Shown here one piece after another: positions 46,601-58,658 of a DNA stretch of 64,000 nucleotides. The stretch comes from Pycnopodia helianthoides. Its lineage: Eukaryota > Echinodermata > Asteroidea > Forcipulatida > Asteriidae. The notes below the pieces were generated by a model. That model did not search any database. It was not told where the DNA came from and was given only the letters and a program-made list of their open reading frames with translations. The stretch covers positions 1-64,000 of the forward strand of contig JASTWB010000051.1 in assembly GCA_032158295.1 (NCBI GenBank), in the 5' to 3' direction. The position numbers were made by a program, and so were the translations under genes. Every line of letters begins with the position of its first letter. The first letter of the stretch is position 1.

Positions 46601-49600
46601 GGAAACAAATCATGTTTTGATCCTTTACTTATAACAACTATTCCTAATAGACCCCCTACCCACCCCCTCCCCCATGGAAACAAATCATGTTTTGATCCTT
46701 CACTTATAACAACTATTCCTAATAGACCCCCTACACCCCTCCCCCATAGAAACAAATCATGTTTTGATCCTTCACTTATAACAACTCTTCCTAATAGACC
46801 CCTACACCCCTCCCCCATGGAAACAAATCATGTTTTGATCCTTCACTTATAACAACTCTTCCTAATAGACCCCTACACCCCCTCCCCATGGAAACAAATC
46901 ATGTTTTGACCTTCACTTATAACAACTCTTCCTAATAGACCCCCTACACCCCTCCCCATGGAAACAAATCATGTTTTGATCCTTCACTTATAACAACTCT
47001 TCCTAATAGACCCCCTACACCCCCCATGGAAACAAATCATGTTTTGATCCTTCACTTATAACAACTCTTCCTAATAGACCCCTACACCCCTCCCCCATGG
47101 AAACAAATAACTGTTTTGATCCTTCACTTATAACAACTCTTCCTAATAGACCCCCTACACCCCCTCCCCCATGGAAACAAATCATGTTTTGATCCTTCAC
47201 TTATAACAACTCTTCCTAATAGACCCCTACACCCCCTCCCCCATGGAAACAAATCATGTTTTGATCTTCACTTATAACAACTCTTCCTAATAGACCCCTA
47301 CACCCCCTCCCCCATGGAAACAAATCATGTTTTGATCCTTCTACTTATAACAACTCTTCCTAATAGACCCCCTACACCCCCTCCCCCATGGAAACAAATC
47401 ATGTTTTGATCCTTCACTTATAACAACTCTTCCTAATAGACCCCCTACACCCCTCCCCCATGAAACAAATCATGTTTTGATCCTTCACTTATAACAACTC
47501 TTCCTAATAGACCCCCTACACCCCCCCCCCATGGAAACAAATCATGTTTTGATCCTTCACTTATAACAACTCTTCCTAATAGACCCCCTACACCCTCTCC
47601 CCCATGGAAACAAATCATGTTTTGATCCTTCACTTATAACAACTCTTCCTAATAGACCCCTACACACCCCTCCCCCATGGAAACAAATCATGTTTTGATC
47701 CTTCACTTATAACAACTCTTCCTAATAGACCCCCTACACCCCCCATGGAAACAAATCATGTTTTGATCCTTCACTTATAACAACTCTTCCTAATAGACCC
47801 CCTACACCCCCTCCCCCATGGAAACAAATCATGTTTTGATCCTTCACTTATAACAACTTTCTAATAGACCCCCTACACCCCCTCCCCATGGAAACAAATC
47901 ATGTTTTGATCCTTCACTTATAACAACTCTTCCTAATAGACCCCCTTCACACCCCTCCCCCATGGAAACAAATCATGTTTTGATCCTTCACTTATAACAA
48001 CTCTTCCTAATAGACCCCTACCCCCCTCCCCCATGGAAACAAATCATGTTTTGATCCTTCACTTATAACAACTCTTCCTAATAGACCCCCTTCACACCCC
48101 TCCCCCATGGAAACAAATCATGTTTTGATCCTTCACTTATAACAACTCTTCCTAATAGACCCCCTACACCCCCCCATGGAAACAAATCATATTTTGATCC
48201 TTCACTTATAACAACTCTTCCTAATAGACCCCCTACACCCCCTCCCCAATGGAAATAAATCATGTTTTTGATCCTTCACTTTTAACAACTCTTCCTAATA
48301 GACCCCCTACACCCCTCCCCCATGAAACAATCATGTTTTGAATCCTTCACTTATAACAACTCTTCCTAATAGACCCCCTACACCCCCTCCCCCATGGAAA
48401 CAAATCATGTTTTGATCCTTCACTTATAACAACTCTTCCTAATAGACCCCCTTACACCCCCTCCCCCATGGAAACAAATCATTTTTGATCCTTCACTTAT
48501 AACAACTCTTCCTAATAGACCCCCTACACACCCCCTCCCCCATGGAAACAAATCATGTTTTGATCCTTTACTTATAACAACTATTCCTAATAGACCCCCT
48601 ACACCCCCTCCCCCATGGAAACAAATCATGTTTTGATCCTTCACTTATAACAACTATTCCTAATAGACCCCCTACACACCCCCCCCCATGGAAACGAATC
48701 ATGTTTTGATCCTTCACTTATAAAACTATTCCTAATAGACCCCCTACACCCCCTCCCCATAGAAACAAATCATGTTTTGATCCTTCACTTATAACAACTC
48801 TTCCTAATAGACCCCCTACACCCCCCTCCCCCATGGAAACAAATCGAGTTTTGATCCTTCACTTATAACAACTCTTCCTAATAGACCCCCTACACCCCCT
48901 CCCCCATGGAAACAATCATGTTTTGATCCTTCACTTATTACAACTCTTCCTAATAGACCCCCTACACCCCCTCCCCCATGGAACAAATCATGTTTTGATC
49001 CTTCACTTATAACAACTCTTCCTAATAGACCCCCTACACCCCCCATGGAAATAAATCATGTTTTGATCCTTCACTTATAACAACTCTTCCTAATAGACCC
49101 CTACACCCCCTCCCCCATGGAAACAAATCATGTTTTGATCCTTCACTATAACAACTCTTCCTAATAGACCCCTACAACCCACTCCCCATGGAAACAAATC
49201 ATGTTTTGATCCTTCACTTATAAACAACTCTTCCCAATAGACCCCCTACACCCCCTCCCCATGGAAACAAATCATGTTTTGATCCTTTACTTATAACAAC
49301 TATTCCTAATAGATCCCCTACACCCCCTCCCCCATGGAAACAAATCATGTTTTGATCCTTCACTTATAACAACTATTCCTAATAGACCCCCTACACACCC
49401 CCTCCCCCCATAGAAACAAATCATGTTTTGATCCTTCACTTATAACAACTCTTCCTAATAGACCACCATACACCCCTCCCCCATGGAAACAAATCATGTT
49501 TTGATCCTTCACTTATAACAACTCTTCCTATAGACCCCTACACCCCCTCCCCCATGGAAACAAATCATGTTTTGATCCTTCACTTATAACAACTCTTCCT

Positions 49601-52600
49601 AATAGACCCCCTACAACCCCCTCCCCCATGGAAACAAATCATGTTTTGATCCTTCACTTATAACAACTCTTCCTAATAGACCCCCTACACCCACTCCCCC
49701 ATGGAAACAAATCATGTTTTGATCCTTCACTTTATAACAACTCTTCCTAATAGACCCCCTACACCCCCTCCCCCATGGAAACAAATAACGTTTTGATCCT
49801 TCACTTATAACAACTCTTCCTAATAGACCCCCTACACCCCCTCCCCCATGGAAACAAATCATGTTTTGATCCTTTACTTATAACAACTATTCCTAATAGA
49901 CCCCCTACACCCCCCCCATGGAAACGAATCATGTTTTGATCCTTCACTTATAACAACTATTCCTAATAGACCCCCTACACCCCCTCCCCATAGAAACAAA
50001 TCATGTTTTGATCCTTCACTTATAACAACTCTTCCTAATAGACCCCCTACACCCCCTCCCCCATGGAAACAAATCATGTTTTGATCTTCACTTATAACAA
50101 CTCTTCCTAATAGACCCCTAACCCCCTCCCCATGGAAACAATCATGTTTTGATCCTTCACTTATTACAACTCTTCCTAATAGACCCCTACACCCCTCCCC
50201 CATGGAAACAAATCATGTTTTGATCCTTCACTTATAACAACTCTTCCTAATAGACCCCCTACACCCCCCATGGAAATAAATCATGTTTTGATCCTTCACT
50301 TATAACAATCTTCCTAATAGACCACCTACACCCCCTCCCCCATGGAAACAAATCATGTTTTGATCCTTCACTTTAACAACTCTTCCTAATAGACCCCCTA
50401 CACCCACTCCCCCATGGAAACAAATCATGTTTTGATCCTTCACTTATAACAACTCTTCCCAATAGACCCCTACACCCCCTCCCCATGGAAACAAATCATG
50501 TTTTGATCCTTTACTTATAACAACTATTCCTAATAGACCCCTACACCCCCTCCCCCATGGAAACAAATCATGTTTTGATCCTTCACTTATAACAACTATT
50601 CCTAATAGACCCCTACACCCCCTCCCCCATAGAAACAAATCATGTTTTGATCCTTCACTTTATAACAACTCTTCCTAATAGACCACCTACACCCCTCCCC
50701 CATGGAAACAAATAACGTTTTGATCCTTCACTTATAACAACTCTTCCTAATAGACCCCTACACCCCCTCCCCCATGGAAACAAATCATGTTTTGATCCTT
50801 CACTTATAACAACTCTTCCTAATAGACCCCCTACACCCCCTCCCCATGGAAACAAATCATGTTTTGATCCTTCACTTATAACAACTCTTCCTAATAGACC
50901 CCCTACACCCACTCCCCCATGGAAACAAATCATGTTTTGATCCTTCACTTATAACAACTCTTCCTAATAGACCCCCTACACCCCCACTCCCCCATGGAAA
51001 CAAATCATGTTTTGATCCTTCACTTATAACAACTCTTCCTAATAGGACCCCCTACACCCCCTCCCCATGGAAACAAATAACGTTTTGATCCTTCACTTAT
51101 AACAACTCTTCCTAATAGACCCCTACACCCCTCCCCCATGGAAACAAATCATGTTTTGATCCTTCACTTATAACAACTCTTCCTAATAGACCCCTACACC
51201 CCCTCCCCATGGAAACAAATCATGTTTTGATCCTTCACTTATAACAACTCTTCCTAATAGACCCCCTACACCCCCCTCCCCATGGAAACAAATCATGTTT
51301 TGATCCTTCACTTATAACAACTATTCCTAATAGACCCCCTACACCCCTCCCCCATGAAACAAATATGTTTTGATCCTTCACTTATAACAACTCTTCCTAA
51401 TAGACCCCTACACCCCCTCCCCCATGGAAACAAATCATGTTTTGATCCTTCACTTATAACAACTCTTCCTAATAGACCCCCTACACCCCTCCCCCATGGA
51501 AACAAATCATGTTTTGATCCTTCACTTATAACAACTTTCCTAATAGACCCCCTACACCCCCTCCCCCATGGAAACAAATCATGTTTTGATCCTTCACTTA
51601 TAACAACTTTCCTAATAGACCCCCTACACCCCCCCATGGAAACAAATCATGTTTTGATCCTTCACTTATAACAACTCTTCCTAATAGACCCCTACACCCC
51701 CTCCCCCATGGAAAAAAACGTTTTGATCCTTCACTTATAACAACTCTTCCTAATAGACCCCCTACACCCCCTCCCCCATGGAAACAAATCATGTTTTGAT
51801 CCTTCACTTATAACAACTCTTCCTAATAGACCCCCTACACCCTCCCCCATGGAAACAAATCATGTTTTGATCCTTCACTTATAACAACTCTTCCTAATAG
51901 ACCCCCTACACCCCCCCCATGGAAACAAATCATGTTTTGATCCTTCACTTATAACAACTCTTCCTAAAGACCCCTACACCCCCCTCCCCCATGGAAACAA
52001 ATCATGTTTTGATCCTTCACTTATAACAACCCTTCCTAATAGACCCCCTACACCCCCTCCCCCATGGAAACAAATCATGTTTTGATCCTTCACTTATAAC
52101 AACTCTTCCTAATAGACCCCCTACACCCCCTCCCCCATGGAAACAAATCAGTGTTTTGATCCTTCACTTATAACAACTTTCCTAATAGACCCCTACCCCC
52201 TCCCCCATGGAAACATAATCATGTTTTGATCCTTCACTTATAACAACTCTTCCTAAAGACCCCTACCCCCCCCCCCATGGAAACAAATCTATGTTTTGAT
52301 CCTTCACTTATAACAACTCTTCCTAATAGACCCCCTACACCCCCTCCCCATGGAAACAAATCATGTTTTGATCCTTCACTTATAACAACTCTTCCTAATA
52401 GACCCCTACACCCCTCCCCATGGAAAACAAATCATGTTTTGATCCTTCACTTATAACAACTCTTCCTAATAGACCCCTACCCCCTCCCCCATGGAAACAA
52501 ATCATGTTTTGATCCTTCACTTATAACAACTCTTCCTAATAGACCCCCTCACCCCCCCCCATGGAAACAATCATGTTTTGATCCTTCACTTATAACAACT

Positions 52601-54485
52601 CTTCCTATAGACCCCCTACACCCCCTCCCCCATGGAAACAAATCATGTTTTGATCCTTCACTTATAACAACTCTTCCTAATAGACCCCCTACACCCCCTC
52701 CCCCATGGAAACAAATCATGTTTTGATCCTTCACTTATACAACTCTTCCTAATAGACCCCTACACCCCTCCCCCATGGAAACAAATCATGTTTTGATCCT
52801 TCACTTATAACAACTCTTCCTAATAGACCCCTCACACCCCTCCCCCATGGAAACAAATCATGTTTTGATCCTTCACTTATAACAACTCTTCCTAATAGAC
52901 CCCTACACCCCTCCCCCATGGAAACAAATCATGTTTTGATCCTTCACTTTAACAACTCTTCCTAATAGACCCCTACACCCCTCCCCCATGGAAACAAATC
53001 ATGTTTTGATCCTTCACTTATAACAACTCTTCCTAATAGACCCCTACACCCCCTCCCATGGAAACAAATCATGTTTTGATCCTTCACTTATAACAACTCT
53101 TCCTAATAGACCCCCTACCCCCTCCCCCATGGAAACAAATCATGTTTTGATCCTTCACTTATAACAACTCTTCCTAATAGACCCCTACCCCCCCCCATGG
53201 AAACAATCATGTTTTGATCCTTCACTTTAACAACTCTTCCTAATAGACCCCCTACACCCCTCCCCATGGAAAACAAATCGTTTTAATCTTCACTTTATAA
53301 CAACTCTTCCTAATAGACCCCTACACCCCCTCCCCATGGAAACAAATCATGTTTTGATCCTTCACTTATAACAACTCTTCCTAATAGACCCCCTACAGCC
53401 ACTCCCCCATGAAACAAATCTGTTTTGATCTTACATTTAACAACTCTTCCTAATAGACCATAACCCCTCACCCATGGAATAAATCATGTTTTTGATCCTT
53501 CACTTATAAATTTCTAATAGACCCACTACGCCCCTCCAGAAACAAATCAGTTATTGATCTGTTACTTATAGGCTAATTTTAATCAAACTAAAAACCAACT
53601 AACTGCACGTGACAAAATCTTATGTTTTAATCCTTCACGTTATAACAACTCTTCCTATAGACCCCTAGCCACTCATCCCCCATGGAAACAAATATGTTTT
53701 GTTCTTCACTTATAACTAACTCGTTCCTGTATAACCCTTACTTGACCCGTGTCTCCCATGTGATCCTAAATGATGTTTCTATCCTTCTCTTGTAAATTAA
53801 TTTCTTATAGCCTCTAACTGCCCCCCCTACATTGGAAAACAAATTTGTTTTGATCACTTCACTTATTTTAACAACTCTTCATCTAATGACCCCTTACCCC
53901 CTCAGGAAAACAAATCAGTTTTAGATCCTTACTTATAACAATCTTCCTAATAGACCCCCTACACCCCCTCCCATGGAAAAAATCATGTTTTGATCCTTCA
54001 CTTATAACAACTCTTCCTAATAGACCCCTACGCCCCTCCCCATGGAAACAAATCATGTTTTGATCCTTCACTTATAACAACTCTTCCTAATAGACCCCCT
54101 ACACCCCTCCCCCATGGAAACAAATCATGTTTTGATCCTTCATCTTATAACAACTCTTCCTATAGACCCCTACACCCCCTCCCCCATGGAAACAAATCAT
54201 GTTTTGATTCTTTACTTATAACAACTATTCCTAATAGACCCCTACACCCCTCCCCCATGGAAACAATCATGTTTTAAACCTTCACTTATAACAACTCTTC
54301 CTAATAGACCCCTCACACCCCCTTCCCCCATGGAAACAAATCATGTTTTGATCCTTCACTTATAACAACTCTTCCTAATAGACCCCCTACACCCCCTCCC
54401 CCATGGAAACAAATCATGTTTTGATCCTTCACTTATAACAACTCTTCCTAATAGACCCCCTACGCCCCGCCCCCCATGGAAACAA
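43685..54485. repeat. 75-bp minisatellite, right block (~145 units)
   Basis: Same unit and orientation as the left block. Most variation is in the length of the C runs (from cccccc to ccccctccccc and longer), plus single-base drops such as 'aatagaccccta'. A variant pair 'ttacttataacaactattcc' recurs at about 46625, 48568, 49287, 49875 and 50512. From 53400 to 53930 the units are badly degenerate, then become regular again to 54485. The minus strand carries about three G4-6 runs per unit. No coding role is supported. Confidence 0.95.
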
Positions 54486-54665
54486 CCCAGCAAACACGTA
54501 ACGTCATCATAATGTTACTGTGAAGTTGTGTTTAGGTAATGTTAATTCACAACTAAAACACAACTAACCTGCAACGTTGCAAAGAGGTTGCGGTTTGGTC
54601 TTGTTACTTAATAACCTAAATAAAACGTTATAACAACTCTTCCTTATAGACTCCCTAGCTTTGCA
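54485..54665. mobile_element. Repeat with 'cccagcaaacac' end at the minisatellite border
   Basis: Immediately after the last regular unit comes cccagcaaacacgtaacgtc followed by AACGTT/AACGTCA-type words, ending in a residual satellite fragment 'ataacaactcttccttatag' at about 54627. The satellite therefore resumes briefly on the far side, which indicates an insertion of about 140 bp into the array edge. 'cccagcaaacac' starts are typical of a dispersed invertebrate repeat, from memory. Confidence 0.5.
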
Positions 54666-54750
54666 ATGTCTCAAATCTCCAAAACGTCATGACAATTACC
54701 TTGTTGTGTTGGTAGGCTACTCATGGATTAATTTGGTTGGCTGGTCTTAC

Positions 54751-54816
54751 TTTACTTGACTGCTGTTGTTTCTCTGGTGTTTCTCTTGTAGCAGAGGGTA
54801 GAGTCTTCTTCACTCT
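54751..54816 (-). CDS. Possible 66-bp exon of unknown gene
   Basis: On the minus strand, acceptor TTAATTTACAG and donor AAA|GTAAGACC enclose 22 codons open in phase 0: RVKKTLPSATRETPEKQQQ then SSK. A basic, Ser/Thr/Gln-rich linker of this kind is plausible protein, but an open 66-bp frame is expected by chance in about one case in three. It lies between coiled-coil-like blocks at 58.7 kb and 21.9 kb on the same strand. Confidence 0.35.
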
Positions 54817-55394
54817 CTGTAAATTAATGAGTAAATTTATAGCTTCTAACTATACTTTTGAAAACGGTAATGTTTCAGATTAATACATCAACAGATTATT
54901 TGATTAATCATTATCAATCAGTACATGTAATGTGCCTTACATGTTTTAGGATCAAAGTAAATGATTTGATGCAACTGAATTGATCAGTGACAGAATGAAG
55001 ACACACCACTCACAATGATTTGATCTGCTCCTATGCTTTTACAATTACACACCCAAGCCCAATACACTCATTCATTTCAGAAGCAAAGAACCAGCCAGTG
55101 CAATTACATGTAAGACCCTAGTGACCTGAGCAAATCACTACAGTGTTGATATTTATCAGAAGAATAACCTGCCTAGTTTGAATCTGAGAAAGCTGACTCA
55201 AAGTTATCCGTGCATACAACACTACCATGAGTACGTTTACACAACACAAAAACATATAGAATTTGGTATTTCCACAATAGCAATGTTCCTAGTAATTGTG
55301 GGAAGATTGGAACTCAGAACTTAAATACAAATACCTGATACTATGAATAAAATAACTAATCAAGTAATAAACCACAAGGGAAACTGACTGGCTA

Positions 55395-55500
55395 AAAAAC
55401 AACTTGGGGTTGAAAAAAAGAAGTTTACTACAGCAGGATTTGAACCAACGACCTCCGAATTACCAAGCCGGTGCTCTACCAACTGAGCTAATCTAGCGGC
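55395..55500 (-). mobile_element. tRNA-Thr-like SINE head or tRNA pseudogene (minus)
   Basis: Reading down from 55500 the minus strand gives a D-arm (TAGCTCAGTTGGTAGAGC), an anticodon-loop TTGGTAA (would be GGT, Thr), and a T-arm GTTGGTTCAAATCC. The acceptor halves GCCGCTA and TGCTGTA pair poorly, so a working tRNA is unlikely. A tail 'agtaaacttctttttttcaacccc' follows, similar to the tails of the two neighbouring tRNA-like units, consistent with a SINE family. Confidence 0.6.
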
Positions 55501-55575
55501 ACGTTAATCCGGAGGTCGTTGGTTCCAATCCCGCTACAGTAAATTGTCTTTGTTCAAGTCCAAACTAATAAAATA
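55501..55575 (+). mobile_element. Inverted 3' half of the same tRNA-like SINE (plus)
   Basis: The plus strand reads taatccggaggtcgttggtt..ccaatcccgctacagtaaattg, i.e. the anticodon-arm end, T-arm and tail of the unit just to the left, in opposite orientation. The two units thus form an inverted repeat around 55500. The D-arm is missing, pointing to a truncated insertion or a fold-back copy. Confidence 0.6.
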
Positions 55576-55610
55576 ACTTGTATGATAACAACATGACAAA
55601 GTTCCTTAAC

Positions 55611-55673
55611 CTCAGTTAGCTAATCCATGTTGAAACAGACTGACAAATTTTGTGTGTGAATAATCTTGAAGAC
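55611..55673 (-). pseudogene. Possible 63-bp exon with a stop in every frame
   Basis: A minus-strand block between a T-rich acceptor (TTTTTATTTTAG) and donor GAG|GTTAAG. All three frames contain one stop near the 3' end (for example FNMD, TAG, LTE in phase 0). Splice signals look good but coding is not intact. It could be an eroded exon of the minus-strand gene. Confidence 0.25.
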
Positions 55674-55990
55674 CTAAAATAAAAAGATGGGAAAAACCCT
55701 GACTAAAGTATTTCTCTGAATAAGAAAGATTGCATTGATTTGGTCTCTTGTTTGTTTACATAATAACTATTCATCAAGTCATAAATGACAAGGTCAGTTA
55801 CTATTGTGGTTTATTACTTGAAATTTGAAAAAGTTGCATCCACTTAATGTAATCCGTCTCCTGCCATTTCCCAGGTTGTATCATAAACGTGAGTGTGATC
55901 CCAGGCTACATAGCAGTTACAGGTTGAATGGTTCCCCACTGGCCAACCTCAAACACAGATATTGACAAAATAGGAAGACCGCAAACATTA

Positions 55991-56100
55991 GGGCTAGATA
56001 CATGTAGCTCAGTTGGTAGAGCACCAGAACATTAATCCGTAGGTTGCAGGTTCAAATCTCCTTCTAGTAATTTGTTTTATGTTCAACCCGAAAATAATAT
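55991..56100 (+). mobile_element. tRNA-like SINE head (plus)
   Basis: It contains an A-box-like TGTAGCTCAGTTGGTAGAGC and, 25 bases later, a B-box-like GCAGGTTCAAATCTCC. The following tail 'ctagtaatttgttttatgttcaacc' matches the tail after the tRNA-like unit at 55501-55575. The acceptor stem does not pair, so this is a SINE or relic and not a tRNA gene. Confidence 0.6.
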
Positions 56101-56184
56101 TTATTCAAGTGTACACATCTCTTTGTGAAACTCAATGCGGGATGACCTACTTTAGCACCTATCTAGTAGTGTGTTTTTATTTCA

Positions 56185-56570
56185 TTAAAGGCACTGGACA
56201 CTATTGGTAATTACTCAAAAACTTACTTGGTAACGAGCAATGGAGAGTTGTTGATAGTATAAAACATTGTGAGAAATGGCTCCCTCTGAAGTAACGTAGT
56301 TTTTGAGAAAGAAGTAATTTCTCAGTAAAATATTTGAATTGATTTTGAGACCTCACGCGTGAGGTCTCAAAATCAAAATCAAGCATCTGAAAGCACACAA
56401 CTTCGTGTGACAACATGGACAAGGGTGTTTTTTCTTCCATTATTATCTTGCAACTTCGACGACCAATTGAGTTCAAACTTTCACAGGTTTGTTATTTTGT
56501 GCATATGTTGAGATACACCAAGTGAGAAGACTGGTCTTTGACAATTACCAAAGGTGTCCAGTGTCTTTAA
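56185..56570. mobile_element. 386-bp MITE with TTAA target site
   Basis: It starts ttaaaggcactggacactat at 56185 and ends ggtgtccagtgtctttaa at 56570; the ends are inverted repeats for about 30 bases with a few mismatches ('ttggtaatta' left, 'caattaccaa' right). TTAA flanks both ends, as in piggyBac-derived MITEs. A perfect 34-bp palindrome lies inside. The minus-strand 91-codon ORF within it is not a gene. I recall this repeat as abundant in echinoderm genomes, which is unverified here. Confidence 0.85.
56341..56374. repeat. Perfect 34-bp palindrome centred on ACGCGT
   Basis: The 17-base arm gattttgagacctcacg is followed directly by its exact reverse complement. There is no spacer. It sits in the interior of the TTAA MITE and would extrude as a cruciform or give a hairpin in a transcript. 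Confidence 0.9.
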
Positions 56571-58658
56571 GAGGTTTGGGCGTCATATGATTATGCTAAT
56601 GAAAATTTGCCTGGCATTTGTGAAGATACAAATTTATAAACACATGTCAATCCTTTTTCTTTTTGTATGAAGTATTACTTGAATCTTCTTTGTTAATAAA
56701 ACAAGAAGCTACATCTCTCAGTTTTTTATAAGTAACTTTTGTCTTGCAAACCTATTTACTATTTTATCATAGTTCCATTCCAAAAAAAAAGTCAATTCTA
56801 TGTCGTTCATCATATGTTAACTACATGTACATGTACATTACATGTATATGTTTTTGTGTATCAGCTAGAGAGGAGAGTCTCCTTGACATATAATTTGTTT
56901 CTTTTAGTTAACCAATCAGGCTCTAGCTGATCCAACTCTTTCCTCCTTGTGTCAATGTTTTATTTGTAATCTTTTTGAAGTCTATACTGGCATGAAAACA
57001 AATACTACAACATCATCATCTTCCTGTTTTGGGTTTTGTTTTTTAATATATATTTTTTGTATGAGATATCACCTTACTCACACTTCAAGGTGAGGGCTAC
57101 ACTTTACTGATTTTGGCTTTTGACCCAAATCAACTATCACCAGAGCCACGTTGTCACCTACTCCTGGGGCTTAAACAGGGTTATACCCCCTTAACAGTCC
57201 GTAAGGATGTAGGCATGGGTATCATCCACTAGGAGCCTGGCTGGTAAAGCAGAATGCACTACCTTCCCAACTAAGCACAACAATTACTAGGAAAGGTTAC
57301 CAGCCAAAATACAATTTCGCATATGCCTTCTGCGACTGGTATCCTGCTCATTTTGCTTAGCAGAATTGTTTGAGGCAATAATTTCAACTTAAGCAGCTCT
57401 AGGAAACTGGACCTTGGTGATCTGGTTTGGGCTGAAGACAAATCAGTTGAAACCTATCACCATGATTAAAGATAACATCAAGCTGGACCACAAGAAGATG
57501 GAACCTGACCTCAACTTTTGGGATACAATCAAACTAACTAAACTTCCTGAGAAGCTATTATCTAAAAAAAGTCTGGTTTCATTCATGTAAGTATATAAAA
57601 GTGGAAAATGAAACATAATTTGTATTTATGATAAAACTGTATGAAGTTGTCTTTGTGAGTGTAAATATGGAATTTGATATTTTGATCATTGGGCAACCAA
57701 AGTAAACATGATCAAACTAACAGTTTTGCGCTTTGCTTCGTCTCGTAAAAGTGACAAATACTATCATTTCATCCTGGCTAGAACATTGTTTCTACATATA
57801 CAGCAGAGGGTGTGGCACACAGTAACATTCACAAGTACATTGTAGTTACTTGAACCACCACCCTCTCCAGTCATGAAAGGACTGTATATCTGTGTAGACT
57901 CAGTTACTTAATGCATTGTTGTCCAGACAGACAAGGATCAAACTTTGTCATGTATTAATAACAAATGGAACATGGGGGTCTTGGTACGGATTAGATGTGT
58001 AGGTAAACATTCTACAAAATTACTAGTGTGCCCCCCATCCACGCGCCTGGTTATGGTTTAATTTTGAAAATGATACATTAAAAAAATATAAGATCCGGGT
58101 GTTACATACAATGGGTTGTAGTACTGTTCAAATTTGTAAAACCCTGTTCCAAATTGGCTAAAAGTAAACAACACATTTAAAAAGGATAACATTGTCTTTA
58201 CGTGAGATGTGCCTGTTATCAATGTACTTTGTCTACCAGTTTGGATTATGCCATTTAGTCAGGTACCTGATAATAAGTTGTTCAGTTTAATATCTTTGAG
58301 AAACTTGTGTTTCTCATCAAAGAATGTAATGTCATCCTTTCAAACATGTCAAATATAAAAGCATTCCAAACAAGAATATTTGTCAAATGACAATTTACGA
58401 AGTTGCTCTTAAAAACATCTATTTTCTGAATTTTGATAAGTTGAATAACGCCCAAAATGCAAGGATCCTGAAAATATGATTTCACAAAGTGCCCAAAATC
58501 TTTTTGTCCATTAAATAGATGGCAGAGTGCCAATCATGAGTGCTCTGGCATTTGTTTCCACAAAGTGTCAAATAGTAAGGTTTGGCTGTGGGGAAAGTTT
58601 TGGTCACTTTGTGAAAACGGTGATAATATGTTCACACCAATTCAAAAATAGTTCTTAC
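56571..58658. other. Mostly non-coding; decayed MITE and one doubtful exon
   Basis: 56820-56850 is a self-complementary 'acatgtac' microrepeat. About 57240-57420 is a decayed relative of the 20690-21113 MITEs ('gaaaggttaccagccaaaat', 'cttaagcagctctaggaaactgg'). A candidate plus-strand exon at 57425-57596 is listed separately. Nothing else coding is supported. Confidence 0.4.
57425..57596 (+). CDS. Doubtful plus-strand exon, unrecognised
   Basis: A frame open for more than 50 codons (KDNIKLDHKKMEPDLNFWDT then IKLTKLPEKLLSKKSLVSF) ends at a good donor AT|GTAAGTAT (57597). No convincing acceptor precedes it, and the text just upstream belongs to a decayed MITE. The peptide is protein-like but matches no family I know. 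Confidence 0.25.

Noticed and set aside
38533..54485. Long Gly/Val-rich and Pro-rich ORFs on both strands of the minisatellite, some over 100 codons
   Set aside because: The unit is about 75 bp, a multiple of three, so any stop-free frame persists until an indel. The frames begin and end at indels, have no start context, and occur on both strands.
38533..54485. CRISPR-like array
   Set aside because: Units are contiguous with no unique spacers; the setting is animal DNA with introns and SINEs.
55433..55500. Functional tRNA-Thr gene
   Set aside because: D- and T-arms are good but the acceptor halves pair at only a few positions and the 3' flank matches a SINE tail.
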